From Polyangiaceae bacterium (GTDB lineage Bacteria > Myxococcota_A > Polyangia > Polyangiales > Polyangiaceae), in contig JAHBVY010000004.1 in assembly GCA_019637265.1 (NCBI GenBank), positions 124,001 to 188,000 of the forward strand: a stretch of DNA of 64,000 bases. Direction: 5' to 3'. The translations under genes and the position numbers were made by a program. Below are positions 8,924 to 16,793 of this stretch, one piece after another. The number at the start of each line of letters is the position of its first letter. Position 1 is the stretch's first letter. Below the pieces are notes generated by a model. The model did no database searches, had not been told where the DNA came from, and saw nothing but the letters and a program-made list of their open reading frames with translations.

Positions 8924-10243
8924 ATGAAGCGCCGCGCGCCGCTCGAGGCGCTGAAGGTCTCGGTCTCGCGCCTCGAGAGCGGGCTCACGCTGTTCGCGGC
9001 GCAGCTGCCGTGGCTGGAGCGTGGGGTGATCAGCGCGAGCCTCCGCGCTGGGCCGCACTACGAGCAGCGCCGCGACCATGGCCTCAGTCACTTCCTGGAG
9101 CACATGCTCTACCGGGGGACCGCGAGCCACCCTAGCGCGCACCAGTTAGTCAGTGTGATTGAGCGTCAGGGTGGCTACCTCGATGCGATGACCTACTGCG
9201 ACCATGGGGTGATGAGCCTCACGGCGCCGAGCGAGAACCTGCTCGGGCTGATCCCAGTGTTCGCCGAGGTCTACCAGCGCCCGCTGCTCGGCGCGGACGA
9301 CCCCGCGAGCATCGAGGTGGAGCGCGGCATCGTGCGCCAAGAGATGCACGAGGACCTGGATGAGGCGGGTCGCCAAGTGGAGCCGGAGAACCTGGTGCGG
9401 CGCCTGGCGTTCGGCGACACCCCGCTGGGCCGCTCCATCACCGGCCACCTCGGGAACCTCGAGCGCTTCGACGCCGCGCGCCTCGCGGCGCACCACGCGC
9501 GCCACTACACGGCGAAGAACAGCGTCATCGGCGTGGTCAGCGCGCTGAGCCCGCGCGCAGCGCTGGCTGAGCTCACGGCGCATTTCGATGAGCTGCCCAC
9601 CGGGGAGCTCCTCCAAGCGCCCCAGGCGCCTCCCGCTGCCGCGCGGAGACGGCACGTGTCGCACGCCGGGAGCCAAACGTCAGTCCGATTGACGTTCCGC
9701 GCGCCGAGCCAACGGAGCCGACTGGAGCCGGCCACTCAGCTGCTGCTGCGCTGCCTCGACGATGGCATGTCCACCCGGCTCTACGCGCGGCTCTCCGACG
9801 CGCTGGGGCTGTGTTACAGCGTGTCGGCGGAGTACGAGGCGTACGCCGACGGGGGGCTGTTCGAGCTCGCTGCCGACACCCAGCACCACCAGCTGGGCCA
9901 GGTGGTGGAGGAGCTGTTGTCGGTGGTGTCCGAGCTGCGCGCGCCCGGCGCCAGCCGTGAGGAGCTCTCGCTCGCTCAGCAGCGGCACCGCTGGCACCTG
10001 GCCGACTTGCTGCTCGATCCATCGGGCCTCGCCGAGCTCGTGGGGCTCGAGCTGCTCATCGCGGGCGAGATCGCGCCGCAGCCCCTCGCAGCGCGCGCCG
10101 CGGAGCTGGACCGAGTCACGCTGAGGCAGCTGCGGGAGGCCGCGCGCAGCACCTTCCAGGCCCAAGGGATGGGGCTCTTCACGCTGGGGCGCATGAGCGC
10201 TCCGAATCGCGCGCGACTCGAGGCTGCTTTTCAGGGGTTTTGA
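8924..10243 (+). CDS. M16 family zinc metallopeptidase
   Basis: 439 aa from the ATG at 8924; upstream in-frame sequence is not protein-like. The inverted zinc motif HxxEH is H56-F-L-E59-H60 in HGLSHFLEHMLYRGT, and the third ligand Glu is in the downstream EVERGIVRQEM helix. The C-terminal half has the usual second M16 domain with LGLCYSVSAEYEAY. The length fits the two-domain PqqL/YmxG/processing-peptidase type. No signal peptide is evident, so it is probably cytoplasmic or exported non-classically. Family members degrade peptides or process precursors. The substrate is unknown. Confidence 0.93.
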   Translation: MKRRAPLEALKVSVSRLESGLTLFAAQLPWLERGVISASLRAGPHYEQRRDHGLSHFLEHMLYRGTASHPSAHQLVSVIERQGGYLDAMTYCDHGVMSLTAPSENLLGLIPVFAEVYQRPLLGADDPASIEVERGIVRQEMHEDLDEAGRQVEPENLVRRLAFGDTPLGRSITGHLGNLERFDAARLAAHHARHYTAKNSVIGVVSALSPRAALAELTAHFDELPTGELLQAPQAPPAAARRRHVSHAGSQTSVRLTFRAPSQRSRLEPATQLLLRCLDDGMSTRLYARLSDALGLCYSVSAEYEAYADGGLFELAADTQHHQLGQVVEELLSVVSELRAPGASREELSLAQQRHRWHLADLLLDPSGLAELVGLELLIAGEIAPQPLAARAAELDRVTLRQLREAARSTFQAQGMGLFTLGRMSAPNRARLEAAFQGF

Positions 10244-10376
10244 GGGACACGCGGCTCGAGGCCGGGAGCAGTGGAGCGTCGCCGCGAGCCTCGATCGCGA
10301 CGACCGAGGCCACGCGGCCGGGGTGGCGGGTTTTTCGGGCTGGGAGATCGTCGGCGCGCGCCCGTATCATGCGCCC

Positions 10377-10697
10377 ATGGTCTCCCGAGCGTGGTTCATC
10401 ATCGGGCTGATGGCGGTCCCCGCCGTCGTCGGCTGTTATATCGAGCAAGAGCCGGCGCAGCAGCCGCCACCCCCGCCCCCGCAGCAGCCATACCAGCCGC
10501 AGCCGCAAGCCCAGCCGGGGCCACCCCCAGCGCAGCCGCAACCGGGCCAACCGCAGCCTGGTCAGCCGCCTCCCGCGGATCCAGGCCAGGCGCCGCCGCC
10601 GGGCTACCCGCCGGGGCTGCCCCCTGGGTTCCCCTCGGCGCTGCCCTCGGGTCTGCCATCGGCGATCCCATCCGAGTGGCTACCCCCGGCTCAGTAA
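10377..10697 (+). CDS. Pro/Gln-rich small lipoprotein
   Basis: 106 aa. MVSRAWFIIGLMAVPAVVGC is a lipoprotein signal peptide with lipobox VVGC, so acylation at Cys20 is predicted. The mature part is almost entirely Pro, Gln, Ala and Gly (PPPPPPQQPYQPQPQ type repeats), with no domain. The start at 10377 is chosen because of the signal peptide. It follows the M16 gene by 133 bp. Function unknown; possibly a flexible envelope spacer. Confidence 0.75.
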   Translation: MVSRAWFIIGLMAVPAVVGCYIEQEPAQQPPPPPPQQPYQPQPQAQPGPPPAQPQPGQPQPGQPPPADPGQAPPPGYPPGLPPGFPSALPSGLPSAIPSEWLPPAQ

Positions 10698-10753
10698 GGT
10701 TCGCTGACTAGGCGTCGCTTCGAGGAGGGCTCTCTCTCAGCGCGCCCCGGTGC

Positions 10754-10777
10754 GGTGCCGTCCAACCCCCAAACCCA
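10754..10777 (+). repeat. C/A-rich intergenic motif (GTGCCGTCC subtype)
   Basis: Sequence GTGCCGTCCAACCCCCAAA with flanking bases, between convergent genes. The same 5' half, GTGCCGTCCAACCCC, recurs at 40695 and 56156. Confidence 0.65.
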
Positions 10778-10787
10778 CTTGCAGCTG

Positions 10788-10805
10788 GTCAGATAGACTG
10801 TTCAG
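10788..10805 (+). repeat. GTCAG-N4-ACTG motif copy
   Basis: GTCAGATAGACTGTTCAG, one of six related intergenic copies (19314, 19351, 48556, 48622, 48682). It lies between convergent lipoprotein genes, 12 bp from the end of the minus-strand gene. Confidence 0.45.
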
Positions 10806-10817
10806 TGTGCGGCACCA

Positions 10818-11531
10818 TCAACGTGGCGGCTCGCGCGTCGCGCGATCTTCCACGCTGCGGAGCTCGATGCTCGGGAGCACCACGTCAGCCACCAGCCGCA
10901 GTCGCTCCGCCACCTGCCGCGACGCAGCCTGCCCACTCGCCACGCTCCGGAACACCACCGCCAGGCAGCGGGCAGGCCGCGCCCCCACCGCGATCAGGTG
11001 ACCCTCCACCTCCTCCGTGCCCAGCGCGCGCACGAACACCGACAGCTGGGCGTCAAATCCGTGCGGCAACTCCATGCGCTCGCTCGACACCCGCTCGTCC
11101 TCACCCAGCTCGGCGACGTGCCGCCGCCACAGCCCGAGCTGCTCGGCGCAGTCCTCGGGCCGCGCGCGGCGCCCCCCTCGCCACACCCGAAGCTCCAAGC
11201 TCGAGCGGCTCGGCGCGTGATTCAAGCTCAGCCACTCGGAGGTGGCGGGAGCCGCCGCGCGCTCCCAGCGACCCACGTCCGGCACGGAGACGACGAGCGG
11301 TGAGCCCAGCCCCGTCACTTCCCCGAAGTCCTGCGCCGGGAGCGCTTGCACTTCGGGCTCCACGGGCGCTGGCGTCACCACGGCGCGGGGCGGCGCTGGC
11401 GACGCCTCAGGCGGTGGCGCTGCCGAGCCGCAGCCCGCCGCCATCACACCGAGCACCCACGCCGACCGCTTGCTCGAACCGGCGAGCCAGCTCGCCCCGT
11501 TGAAGCCCATGAGCACCCTGCGAATAGCCAT
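10818..11531 (-). CDS. Putative lipoprotein of unknown function
   Basis: 237 aa. A basic/polar N-region is followed by SAWVLGVMAAGCGS with lipobox MAAGC, so it is predicted to be acylated and exported. A Pro/Ala-rich stretch follows, then a folded-looking domain with WRRHVAELGEDERVSSERMELPHGFDAQ and a helical end. A second ATG at 11510 begins seven codons in and is an alternative start. No family was recognised. It converges with the Pro/Gln-rich lipoprotein gene. Confidence 0.72.
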   Translation of the reverse strand: MAIRRVLMGFNGASWLAGSSKRSAWVLGVMAAGCGSAAPPPEASPAPPRAVVTPAPVEPEVQALPAQDFGEVTGLGSPLVVSVPDVGRWERAAAPATSEWLSLNHAPSRSSLELRVWRGGRRARPEDCAEQLGLWRRHVAELGEDERVSSERMELPHGFDAQLSVFVRALGTEEVEGHLIAVGARPARCLAVVFRSVASGQAASRQVAERLRLVADVVLPSIELRSVEDRATREPPR

Positions 11532-11549
11532 CTGGTTGAACCATGGAGC

Positions 11550-11849
11550 TCACTGGAGCTCCCAGGTGCGTCGTAGCTTACACAGAGCCAGGCCACGCGC
11601 CGGCTCGCTCGTGAGCCTGACGGCGAATTCGAAGCGCCCATCATGCGTCGTATTCGCTGTGGGTGCTCGAGCTCCTGATGACTCGACGTCGATCACATCG
11701 CCCAGCCTCGACGGGCCCGGGAGCGCGCAGTGACAGTAGAAATCCAAACCGCGGTCGATCTCAGCGGACCGTCTCGGAAGTTGTGCTAATCGATCCTGCA
11801 GGTTCTGGGGTGGGTCGCGCTTGGGGTAGCCCAGGTGGGCGGCGCACAC
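11550..11849 (-). CDS. Possible small protein, unknown
   Basis: 99 aa, 18 bp upstream of the lipoprotein gene on the same strand. The C-terminal half (VIDVESSGARAP..., then DGRFEFAVRLTSEPARG) reads like a beta-rich domain. Third-codon GC is lower than in neighbouring genes, and no start-deciding ribosome site was seen. It could be a degraded remnant rather than a working gene. Confidence 0.35.
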   Translation of the reverse strand: MCAAHLGYPKRDPPQNLQDRLAQLPRRSAEIDRGLDFYCHCALPGPSRLGDVIDVESSGARAPTANTTHDGRFEFAVRLTSEPARGLALCKLRRTWELQ

Positions 11850-12008
11850 AGGATCATCCTCCCGCGGCGTCGGGGGTCTGTACGACGCCTCTTTGGCACC
11901 GCTCCTGGCCAGTGGTGTGGGACGCGCCCGCCTCCTGAGGCAGCGCTCAGCTCACGTCGCGTCAGGCATCACCGCGGCTTTCGTAGCCTCAACGGACACC
12001 TAGATTTT

Positions 12009-12608
12009 ATGGATGGATATCGCCAGAGTGCAGCTCGGAAGGCCGAAGGCGGCCGGCGGCGCAAGCGCAAACCGCGGCCTGCGCCGACCCTCGTCGAGCC
12101 CCAGCTCATCATCGCCCGGCGCCCCAACTCACCGCTGATCGAGAAGCCACGGCGCGCCGTCGCTGCCTCCGCCACCCCCAAGCCGCTCCCCACGGAGGGG
12201 GGCACGCGCGCGCCGCTCCGGCGCCGCGAGGCGGTGGTGAAAGATCGCACCGCCGCGCGCATCGTGCAGGCGCTGCCAGGGGAGCAGGACGATCGCGAAG
12301 CGGAGCGGCTGAGGCTCCTCGAGCGCATCGTGCTGAGCGAGGGTCGAAGCGCCATCTCGCGCGCGATCGATGTGTACCTGAACGCCGGCTTCGAGCTGCC
12401 TCGCGAACAAGAGGTGCAGCTCCAGCTGCTCGAGCACGTGCGTGAGGAGCACGCGCGCGAGGGCATTCAAGGCCTCACGGAGCTGCTCGCGAACAGCGAG
12501 CCGATCAAGCGCCCCATCTTGATCCAGCGCCTCCGCCGCATCGAAGAGTACGCGGATGAAGAGGCGAGCCGTGAGGCCGCGGCGACCTTGCTCCGCGCCC
12601 TGCGCTGA
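12009..12608 (+). CDS. Uncharacterised basic/helical protein
   Basis: 199 aa from the ATG at 12009, in a small AT-rich patch (TAGATTTTATGGATGG) that suits a start region. The first ~35 residues are very basic (KAEGGRRRKRKPRP). The C-terminal ~110 residues are predicted to be all-helical, with DYL-type and LLEHVREEHAREGIQGL repeats reminiscent of HEAT-like helices. No family was recognised. The basic arm could bind nucleic acid; this is inference only. Confidence 0.75.
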   Translation: MDGYRQSAARKAEGGRRRKRKPRPAPTLVEPQLIIARRPNSPLIEKPRRAVAASATPKPLPTEGGTRAPLRRREAVVKDRTAARIVQALPGEQDDREAERLRLLERIVLSEGRSAISRAIDVYLNAGFELPREQEVQLQLLEHVREEHAREGIQGLTELLANSEPIKRPILIQRLRRIEEYADEEASREAAATLLRALR

Positions 12609-12666
12609 GCGCGCTGCGCGGCTGCGAAACGCCCTGGTGACCTCGAAGCGCACGAAGCGTCACCAC

Positions 12667-12804
12667 GGTGCGTGACCGCGCAGCGAAGCGCGGTGTGTGC
12701 GACTCGCACACTGGAGCGCGGGTGTGCTGCTGCACGCCGGAGCGCGGATAGGTGCGTGACCGCGCGGCGAAGCGCGGTGTGTGCGACTCGCACACTGGAG
12801 CGCG
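12667..12804. repeat. Two direct copies of a 54-bp repeat
   Basis: Copies at 12667-12720 and 12751-12804 differ at about one base (CAGCG versus CGGCG). Each contains GTGTGTGCGACTCGCACAC, an internal inverted repeat. They fill the space between the helical protein and the Cys-rich protein. Confidence 0.85.
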
Positions 12805-12834
12805 CCCTACGCTGAGCGCTGTTAAGCTCACGTC

Positions 12835-13263
12835 ATGAAGCTCAGCGACTTCGAGCGAGCCTACCGAGCGCTCCGGGAGCAGCGGCACGCGCGCCAAGAG
12901 AACATCGGCTGCGTCGAGTGCGCTGGGTGCAGCGGCTGCGTCGCCTGCACCTTCTGCCGCGACTCCGAGCTCTTGTCGCGCTCGAGCTACTGCGTTCGGT
13001 CCATGCGGCTGACTGATTGCTCGCACTGCCACGACTGCAAGAACCTGATCGGCTGTCACCACTGCCAACACACGGAGGACTCGAGCGACAGCTCGTACCT
13101 GGTGTCCTGCGTGGGGCTCAGCGGCTGCAGTTACTGTTTTGGCTGCGTGGGGCTGAGCGGGCGGGATTTCCACATCTTGAACGAGCGCTATGAGCGCGCG
13201 GACTACTTCAAGATCACCCAAGGGCTGCTGGAAGAGCTGCGGCGCGGCGCGCGCACACTGTAG
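12835..13263 (+). CDS. Cys-rich repeat protein
   Basis: 142 aa with ATG start. Residues ~25-105 hold about 20 cysteines in CxxC and CxxCxxC steps (GCVECAGCSGCVACTFC, DCSHCHDCKN, GCHHCQH, GCSYCFGC), spaced about every three residues with polar residues between. This suggests a repetitive, solenoid-like or metal-binding structure. The C-terminal segment FHILNERYERADYFKIT resembles the tail of a Cys-rich family found in other bacteria and phages, from memory only. No signal peptide is seen. The TAG stop is the start of a GTAGGGGC-family repeat. Function unknown. Confidence 0.8.
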   Translation: MKLSDFERAYRALREQRHARQENIGCVECAGCSGCVACTFCRDSELLSRSSYCVRSMRLTDCSHCHDCKNLIGCHHCQHTEDSSDSSYLVSCVGLSGCSYCFGCVGLSGRDFHILNERYERADYFKITQGLLEELRRGARTL

Positions 13264-13366
13264 GGGCAGGCGCTCCCAGCAAATAAGTCATCACCACTGA
13301 CGAGCTCGGCTGCTCAGCAGCAGGTACACCAGCTCGCGCCACTGACAGCGCGCATCCATCGCACAG

Positions 13367-13392
13367 GTAGGGGCAAGCCCCCGTGCCTGCCC
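13367..13392 (+). repeat. Palindromic intergenic repeat (GTAGGGGC family)
   Basis: Inverted repeat with arms GTAGGGGCAAGC and GCCTGCCC, lying 5 bp past the end of the minus-strand membrane protein gene. A half-copy (TAGGGGCAGG) at 13261 forms the stop of the convergent Cys-rich gene. Confidence 0.8.
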
Positions 13393-13397
13393 TTCGC

Positions 13398-14111
13398 TCA
13401 GCGTTCGCCCGTCAGGTGCAGGTAAACGAGCGAATAGGCGATCGAGATCACTGAGATGGCGGCGAACACCCCGATGCAGCACGCCAGGTAGCCGACGAGC
13501 ACCAGCGGGACCGAGAGCAGCGCCAGAGTAAACAGCTTCCCTTTCTGTCCATCGCACAGCGCCCAAGACCGCTTCAGCGCCTCCATCGGGGTGCAGTTTC
13601 GCTCCACGATGAGGTAGGGCGCGAAGTACCAGCCGATCGCCAGGATCACACCCGGTACGATCAGCAGGATGAGCCCCAGCGCCACCCCCAACCCCCCGAT
13701 CAAGCTCGCGATGAGCACGGGGACGAAGCGGTCACCGCCCGAGAACAGCACCGCGAAGTCCGGCGTGTTCCCGCGCGCCGCTTGGAGGAACATCCGGATC
13801 TGCCCCACTTGAAAGTAGGTGCCAACGGCGTGGCCGATCACGGCGCCCAGCACCGTGAGGCCGAGCGCCTCGGGGCTCTCGGGGTGCATCCCCGAAGCGG
13901 CCACCAGCATCTGGAGGCCTTGGCTCGGGATCTGCCCGGCCAGCGCCACGATCAACGGGCCGAAGAAGAGCGGCACCCAGTTGAGCTTGAAGATCTCGAA
14001 GCCCTGCGACAGCACCCCAGTTGGAGTCCACGCCGTCGGGTCCCCGAAGCCCCCTGATACGGAGCTCGGACCATCGCCAGGGAACTGAGGCGCAGCATAC
14101 GGGTTCGTCAT
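13398..14111 (-). CDS. Polytopic membrane protein (DUF975-like)
   Basis: 237 aa. The N-terminal ~30 residues are Pro/Gly-rich and cytoplasmic-looking. At least four hydrophobic segments follow, including FGPLIVALAG, VLIASLIGGLGVALGLILLIVPGVIL and LALLSVPLVLVGYLACCIGVFAAI. The pattern IVPGVILAIGWYFAPYLIVE and the following MEALKRSWALC match DUF975/YIP1-like or GlpQ membrane-domain proteins. Function unknown. It is transcribed divergently from the small gene at 14176, sharing a 64-bp promoter region. Confidence 0.8.
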   Translation of the reverse strand: MTNPYAAPQFPGDGPSSVSGGFGDPTAWTPTGVLSQGFEIFKLNWVPLFFGPLIVALAGQIPSQGLQMLVAASGMHPESPEALGLTVLGAVIGHAVGTYFQVGQIRMFLQAARGNTPDFAVLFSGGDRFVPVLIASLIGGLGVALGLILLIVPGVILAIGWYFAPYLIVERNCTPMEALKRSWALCDGQKGKLFTLALLSVPLVLVGYLACCIGVFAAISVISIAYSLVYLHLTGER

Positions 14112-14175
14112 CGCGCCGCTCAGCTATCATCCGTGGCTGAGCGATGGAAGCGCCCTCTGCCTGCCCTCTCGAGCC

Positions 14176-14493
14176 ATGAACGATCCGTTGCTGGAAACCT
14201 ACTGGAAGCAGGTGCTCGACCGCTGGGACGACGATCGAGCGCACGGCGCGTTCCTGAAGCACTGCCAAGAGCACCAAGCGCTGGCCGAAGCCGCGGCCCG
14301 CTACAAGGGAATGACCGGCGATCGCGAGCGTGGGGAGGCGGCGCGCAAGCGCCTGGGCGCGGTCGCGCTGCTCGCGATGGCCACCCTCGACAACACCCCA
14401 CGCACCGTCCCGAGCCGGTTGCCGCGCCATATCGCGCTGGGGCTGAGCGTGCTGTTCGTGGTGGGCGCGCTCATCCTGCTCAGCCTGTCTTAG
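14176..14493 (+). CDS. Small protein with C-terminal membrane anchor
   Basis: 105 aa. A soluble helical N-terminus (DRWDDDRAHGAFLKHCQEH... AARYKGM) resembles a short TPR-like hairpin. It is followed by HIALGLSVLFVVGALILLSLS, a terminal membrane helix, so it is probably tail-anchored. No family was recognised. It is divergent from the membrane protein at 13398. Confidence 0.75.
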   Translation: MNDPLLETYWKQVLDRWDDDRAHGAFLKHCQEHQALAEAAARYKGMTGDRERGEAARKRLGAVALLAMATLDNTPRTVPSRLPRHIALGLSVLFVVGALILLSLS

Positions 14494-14859
14494 CCACCCC
14501 GGCGTTAACGCGACGTGCGCCGGTGGCCTGCGCACCTTTGCCAGCGCGCTCAGTCGCTCGGCGGCCTTGTTGCGGGGCAGCCACGGGAGGCTCCCCTACC
14601 AGCACTGGACGGCCTCGTTGCGGGGGCTGCCCATGCCAGCGTTCCTCCCGCACTGGATCGCCGCGGCGTGTTTCCACCTAGACTGAAGTGGCCCCCACAA
14701 ACATCGCAAGCCCACCCGCCCAGTAAGCTTTTTTTGGAAGCCTCGCGCGCCGTCATCGCTTAGGCCTCAGCCACCGGGCGGCCACATGCGCCGCCCCGGG
14801 GGGGCACACCGAGCTCAGCGCTCATGCGCCTCTCCATCACCAGCACAAGAAGGATGGTC
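14494..14859. other. Repeat-bearing leader region upstream of pal
   Basis: About 365 bp. Positions 14560-14640 hold a composite palindromic repeat matching, in inverted orientation, the composite found after pal at 15416. A T-run at 14729-14735 has no convincing hairpin before it. No gene or clear promoter was seen. Confidence 0.5.
14560..14640 (-). repeat. Composite GTAGGGGC-family repeat, inverted relative to 15416
   Basis: Read on the minus strand it contains GCAACGAGGCCGTCCAGTGC followed by GGTAGGGGAGCC and GTGGCTGCCCCGCAAC. The same order occurs on the plus strand at 15416-15488, so pal lies between two inverted copies. Confidence 0.75.
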
Positions 14860-15411
14860 ATGCTCACATCTCGCACGTTCAAACTCCTCTTCCCTGCTGC
14901 ACTGGTCATCGCCTGCGGATCGGACCCGAAGGAGCCACCTGCATCGCCCACGGGCGGCACGGACGTTGGCTCCGTCAATCCCACGCCGGTCGACTCCACG
15001 CTCCCAGCGGACGATCCCAATGACGATCCGCGGAAAGGGCAGATCAACATCTCCGAAGAGATCAAGCGCGCCTGCGGTCTCTCCGACGCGGAGGCTTACT
15101 TCGCCTACAACTCAGCCAACGTGCGCCCGCAGGACGACGCGGTGCTGAAGAAGCTCGCCACCTGCTTCGCGTCAGGGCCGTTGAAGGACCGCACGATGCA
15201 GCTGGTTGGCCACGCGGATCCGCGCGGTGACGAGGAGTACAACATGGTGCTCGGCGGGCGCCGCGCGGAGAACGTGCGCGCCGCCTTGGCCGCGCGGGGC
15301 CTCCCCAAGAACCGCGTGAAGACCAGCTCGCGCGGTGAGCTCGACGCCACCGGGACGGACGAGGCGTCCTACGCGCAAGACCGCCGCGTGGACGTCCTGC
15401 TCGCCGACTGA
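14860..15411 (+). CDS. pal: Pal-like OmpA-family peptidoglycan-associated lipoprotein
   Basis: 183 aa from the ATG at 14860, chosen because AAGGA lies about 6 bp upstream; ATGs at 14824 and 14854 are also in frame. MLTSRTFKLLFPAALVIAC is a lipoprotein signal with lipobox VIAC. A Pro/Asp-rich spacer leads to an OmpA-like domain: YFAYNSANVRPQDD, QLVGHADPRGDEEYN and GGRRAENVRAAL match the peptidoglycan-binding core. Its place directly before tolQRAB supports the Pal assignment: an outer-membrane lipoprotein that binds peptidoglycan and TolB. Two repeat copies separate it from tolQ, so it may be transcribed separately. Confidence 0.88.
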   Translation: MLTSRTFKLLFPAALVIACGSDPKEPPASPTGGTDVGSVNPTPVDSTLPADDPNDDPRKGQINISEEIKRACGLSDAEAYFAYNSANVRPQDDAVLKKLATCFASGPLKDRTMQLVGHADPRGDEEYNMVLGGRRAENVRAALAARGLPKNRVKTSSRGELDATGTDEASYAQDRRVDVLLAD

Positions 15412-15415
15412 GCCG

Positions 15416-15488
15416 GTAGGGGCAGCCCCGTGGCTGCCCCGCAACAAGGCCGTCTAGTGCGGGTAGGGGCGGCCCCCGTGGCTGCCCC
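15416..15488 (+). repeat. Tandem pair of GTAGGGGC-family repeats
   Basis: Two units (15416-15440 and 15463-15488), each GTAGGGGC...GTGGCTGCCCC, separated by GCAACAAGGCCGTCTAGTGC. They lie between pal and tolQ. The first starts 5 bp after the pal stop. Confidence 0.85.
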
Positions 15489-15566
15489 GCCTGCACGCAA
15501 CCAGACCGGCCGGCGCTCTGATAGCGTACCGCCCGCGCCTCGGCGCGCTGACTTCACGGGAGCACG

Positions 15567-16301
15567 ATGCCCTTCCTCGCAGAAACGTCGATTGACCTGA
15601 ACCCCATCTCGCTCGCGATGCACTCGAAGGGCGTGGTGCTCGCGGTGCTCGTGCTGCTGCTCGCCGCGTCGCTCGCGGTGTGGTTCATCATCGTGGTGAA
15701 GCTGCTCCAGCTCGGGCGGCTGCGCAGCGCTCAGCACGCCTTCGAGCGCGCCACGGAGGCGATCATCAATCCCTCTGACTTGATCAGCGCCAGCATCGAT
15801 CACCGCGGCTCGCCCGGCGGGCGCGTGGTGATGGAGCTCGGCAAGCGCCACCACCAACCAGGGCTGAACAGCGACTTGCTCCAAGCGGTGGCCAAGCGCG
15901 CCATCGTCAACGAGCAGAAGCGGGCAGGCAGCCTGATGCCCACACTCTCGAGCATCGCCTCCGCGTCGCCCTTCATCGGGCTGTTCGGCACCGTGTGGGG
16001 GATCATGGAGGCGTTCATGCTCATCGGGAAGGAGAAGAGCGCCTCGCTCCCGGTGGTGGCCCCCGCCATCGGTGAGGCGCTGATCGCCACCGCCGTGGGC
16101 CTGTTCGCCGCCATCCCGGCGACCATCGGCTACAACTACATCGATCGTAAGGTAACCGACCTATTGGACGAGCTGGAGGCCTCCTCCGAAGCCTGGGTGG
16201 AGATCGTCGCGGGGAACCCCGGCGGCCCCAACTCCACCCTGCCGCTCGTGCGGCGCACCACGGACATGACCCAGCCCACCGTGCAGGAGTTCGGTCGCTG
16301 A
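15567..16301 (+). CDS. tolQ: TolQ proton-channel subunit
   Basis: 244 aa. The first membrane segment, VVLAVLVLLLAASLAVWFIIVV, is near residue 25. SLMPTLSSIASASPFIGLFGTVWGIM and VAPAIGEALIATAVGLFAAIPATIGYNYI are the diagnostic second and third helices of the MotA/TolQ/ExbB family. TolQ and TolR form the inner-membrane proton-driven motor that energises TolA for outer-membrane constriction. tolR follows by 13 bp. Assignment as TolQ rather than ExbB rests on the pal/tolB context. Confidence 0.93.
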   Translation: MPFLAETSIDLNPISLAMHSKGVVLAVLVLLLAASLAVWFIIVVKLLQLGRLRSAQHAFERATEAIINPSDLISASIDHRGSPGGRVVMELGKRHHQPGLNSDLLQAVAKRAIVNEQKRAGSLMPTLSSIASASPFIGLFGTVWGIMEAFMLIGKEKSASLPVVAPAIGEALIATAVGLFAAIPATIGYNYIDRKVTDLLDELEASSEAWVEIVAGNPGGPNSTLPLVRRTTDMTQPTVQEFGR

Positions 16302-16314
16302 CCGAGGTAGCTCG

Positions 16315-16785
16315 ATGGGAGCCAAGGTAGGCAAAGGCGGGCGGGGGCGGCGCGGGGGGGCGTTCAACGACATCAACATCACGCCGTTCGTCGACGTGAT
16401 GTTGGTGCTGCTCGTGGTGTTCATGGTCACGGCGCCGCTGCTCACCACGGGCCTTCGCATCGACCTGCCCAACGTCCAGGCGGCGAACACCCCTGTGAAG
16501 GACGCGCGCCTGCTCGTCACGGTGACGAAGGAAGAGCGCATCATGTTCGCCGACAAAGACGTCACCGACACCATCGATCAGGTGCTGCTCGAGAGCCAGC
16601 GGGTGCAATCGGAGCGCGAGCTCTATATCCGTGCAGATAAAGACGCGCGCTACGGCGTGGTGGCCAAGGTGGTCGCGGCGGCGCGCGCCAGCGGCGTGAG
16701 CTCGCTCAACCTCTTGGTGCAGCCCGAGCTGGAGGAGGTGCCCGATGAATCGAGCGCCCCCACTTCGCCGTCCAAGGCGGACTGA
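16315..16785 (+). CDS. tolR: TolR (ExbD/TolR family)
   Basis: 156 aa with one N-terminal membrane helix. FNDINITPFVDVMLVLLVVFMVTAPLLTTG contains the conserved membrane Asp of ExbD/TolR proteins (VDVMLVLL). The periplasmic part, with VTKEERIMFADKDV and KVVAAARASGVSSLNLLVQPE, fits the family fold. It forms the motor complex with TolQ. It is 8 bp from tolA, consistent with one operon. Confidence 0.93.
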   Translation: MGAKVGKGGRGRRGGAFNDINITPFVDVMLVLLVVFMVTAPLLTTGLRIDLPNVQAANTPVKDARLLVTVTKEERIMFADKDVTDTIDQVLLESQRVQSERELYIRADKDARYGVVAKVVAAARASGVSSLNLLVQPELEEVPDESSAPTSPSKAD

Positions 16786-16793
16786 CGCACGCC

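Noticed and set aside
10271..10711. Longer alternate frame across the Pro/Gln-rich lipoprotein
   Set aside because: The lipobox and signal peptide lie in the other frame; the alternate frame is an Ala/Pro/Arg-rich shadow.
14729..14735. Intrinsic terminator at a T7 run upstream of pal
   Set aside because: No stable GC hairpin precedes the T run.
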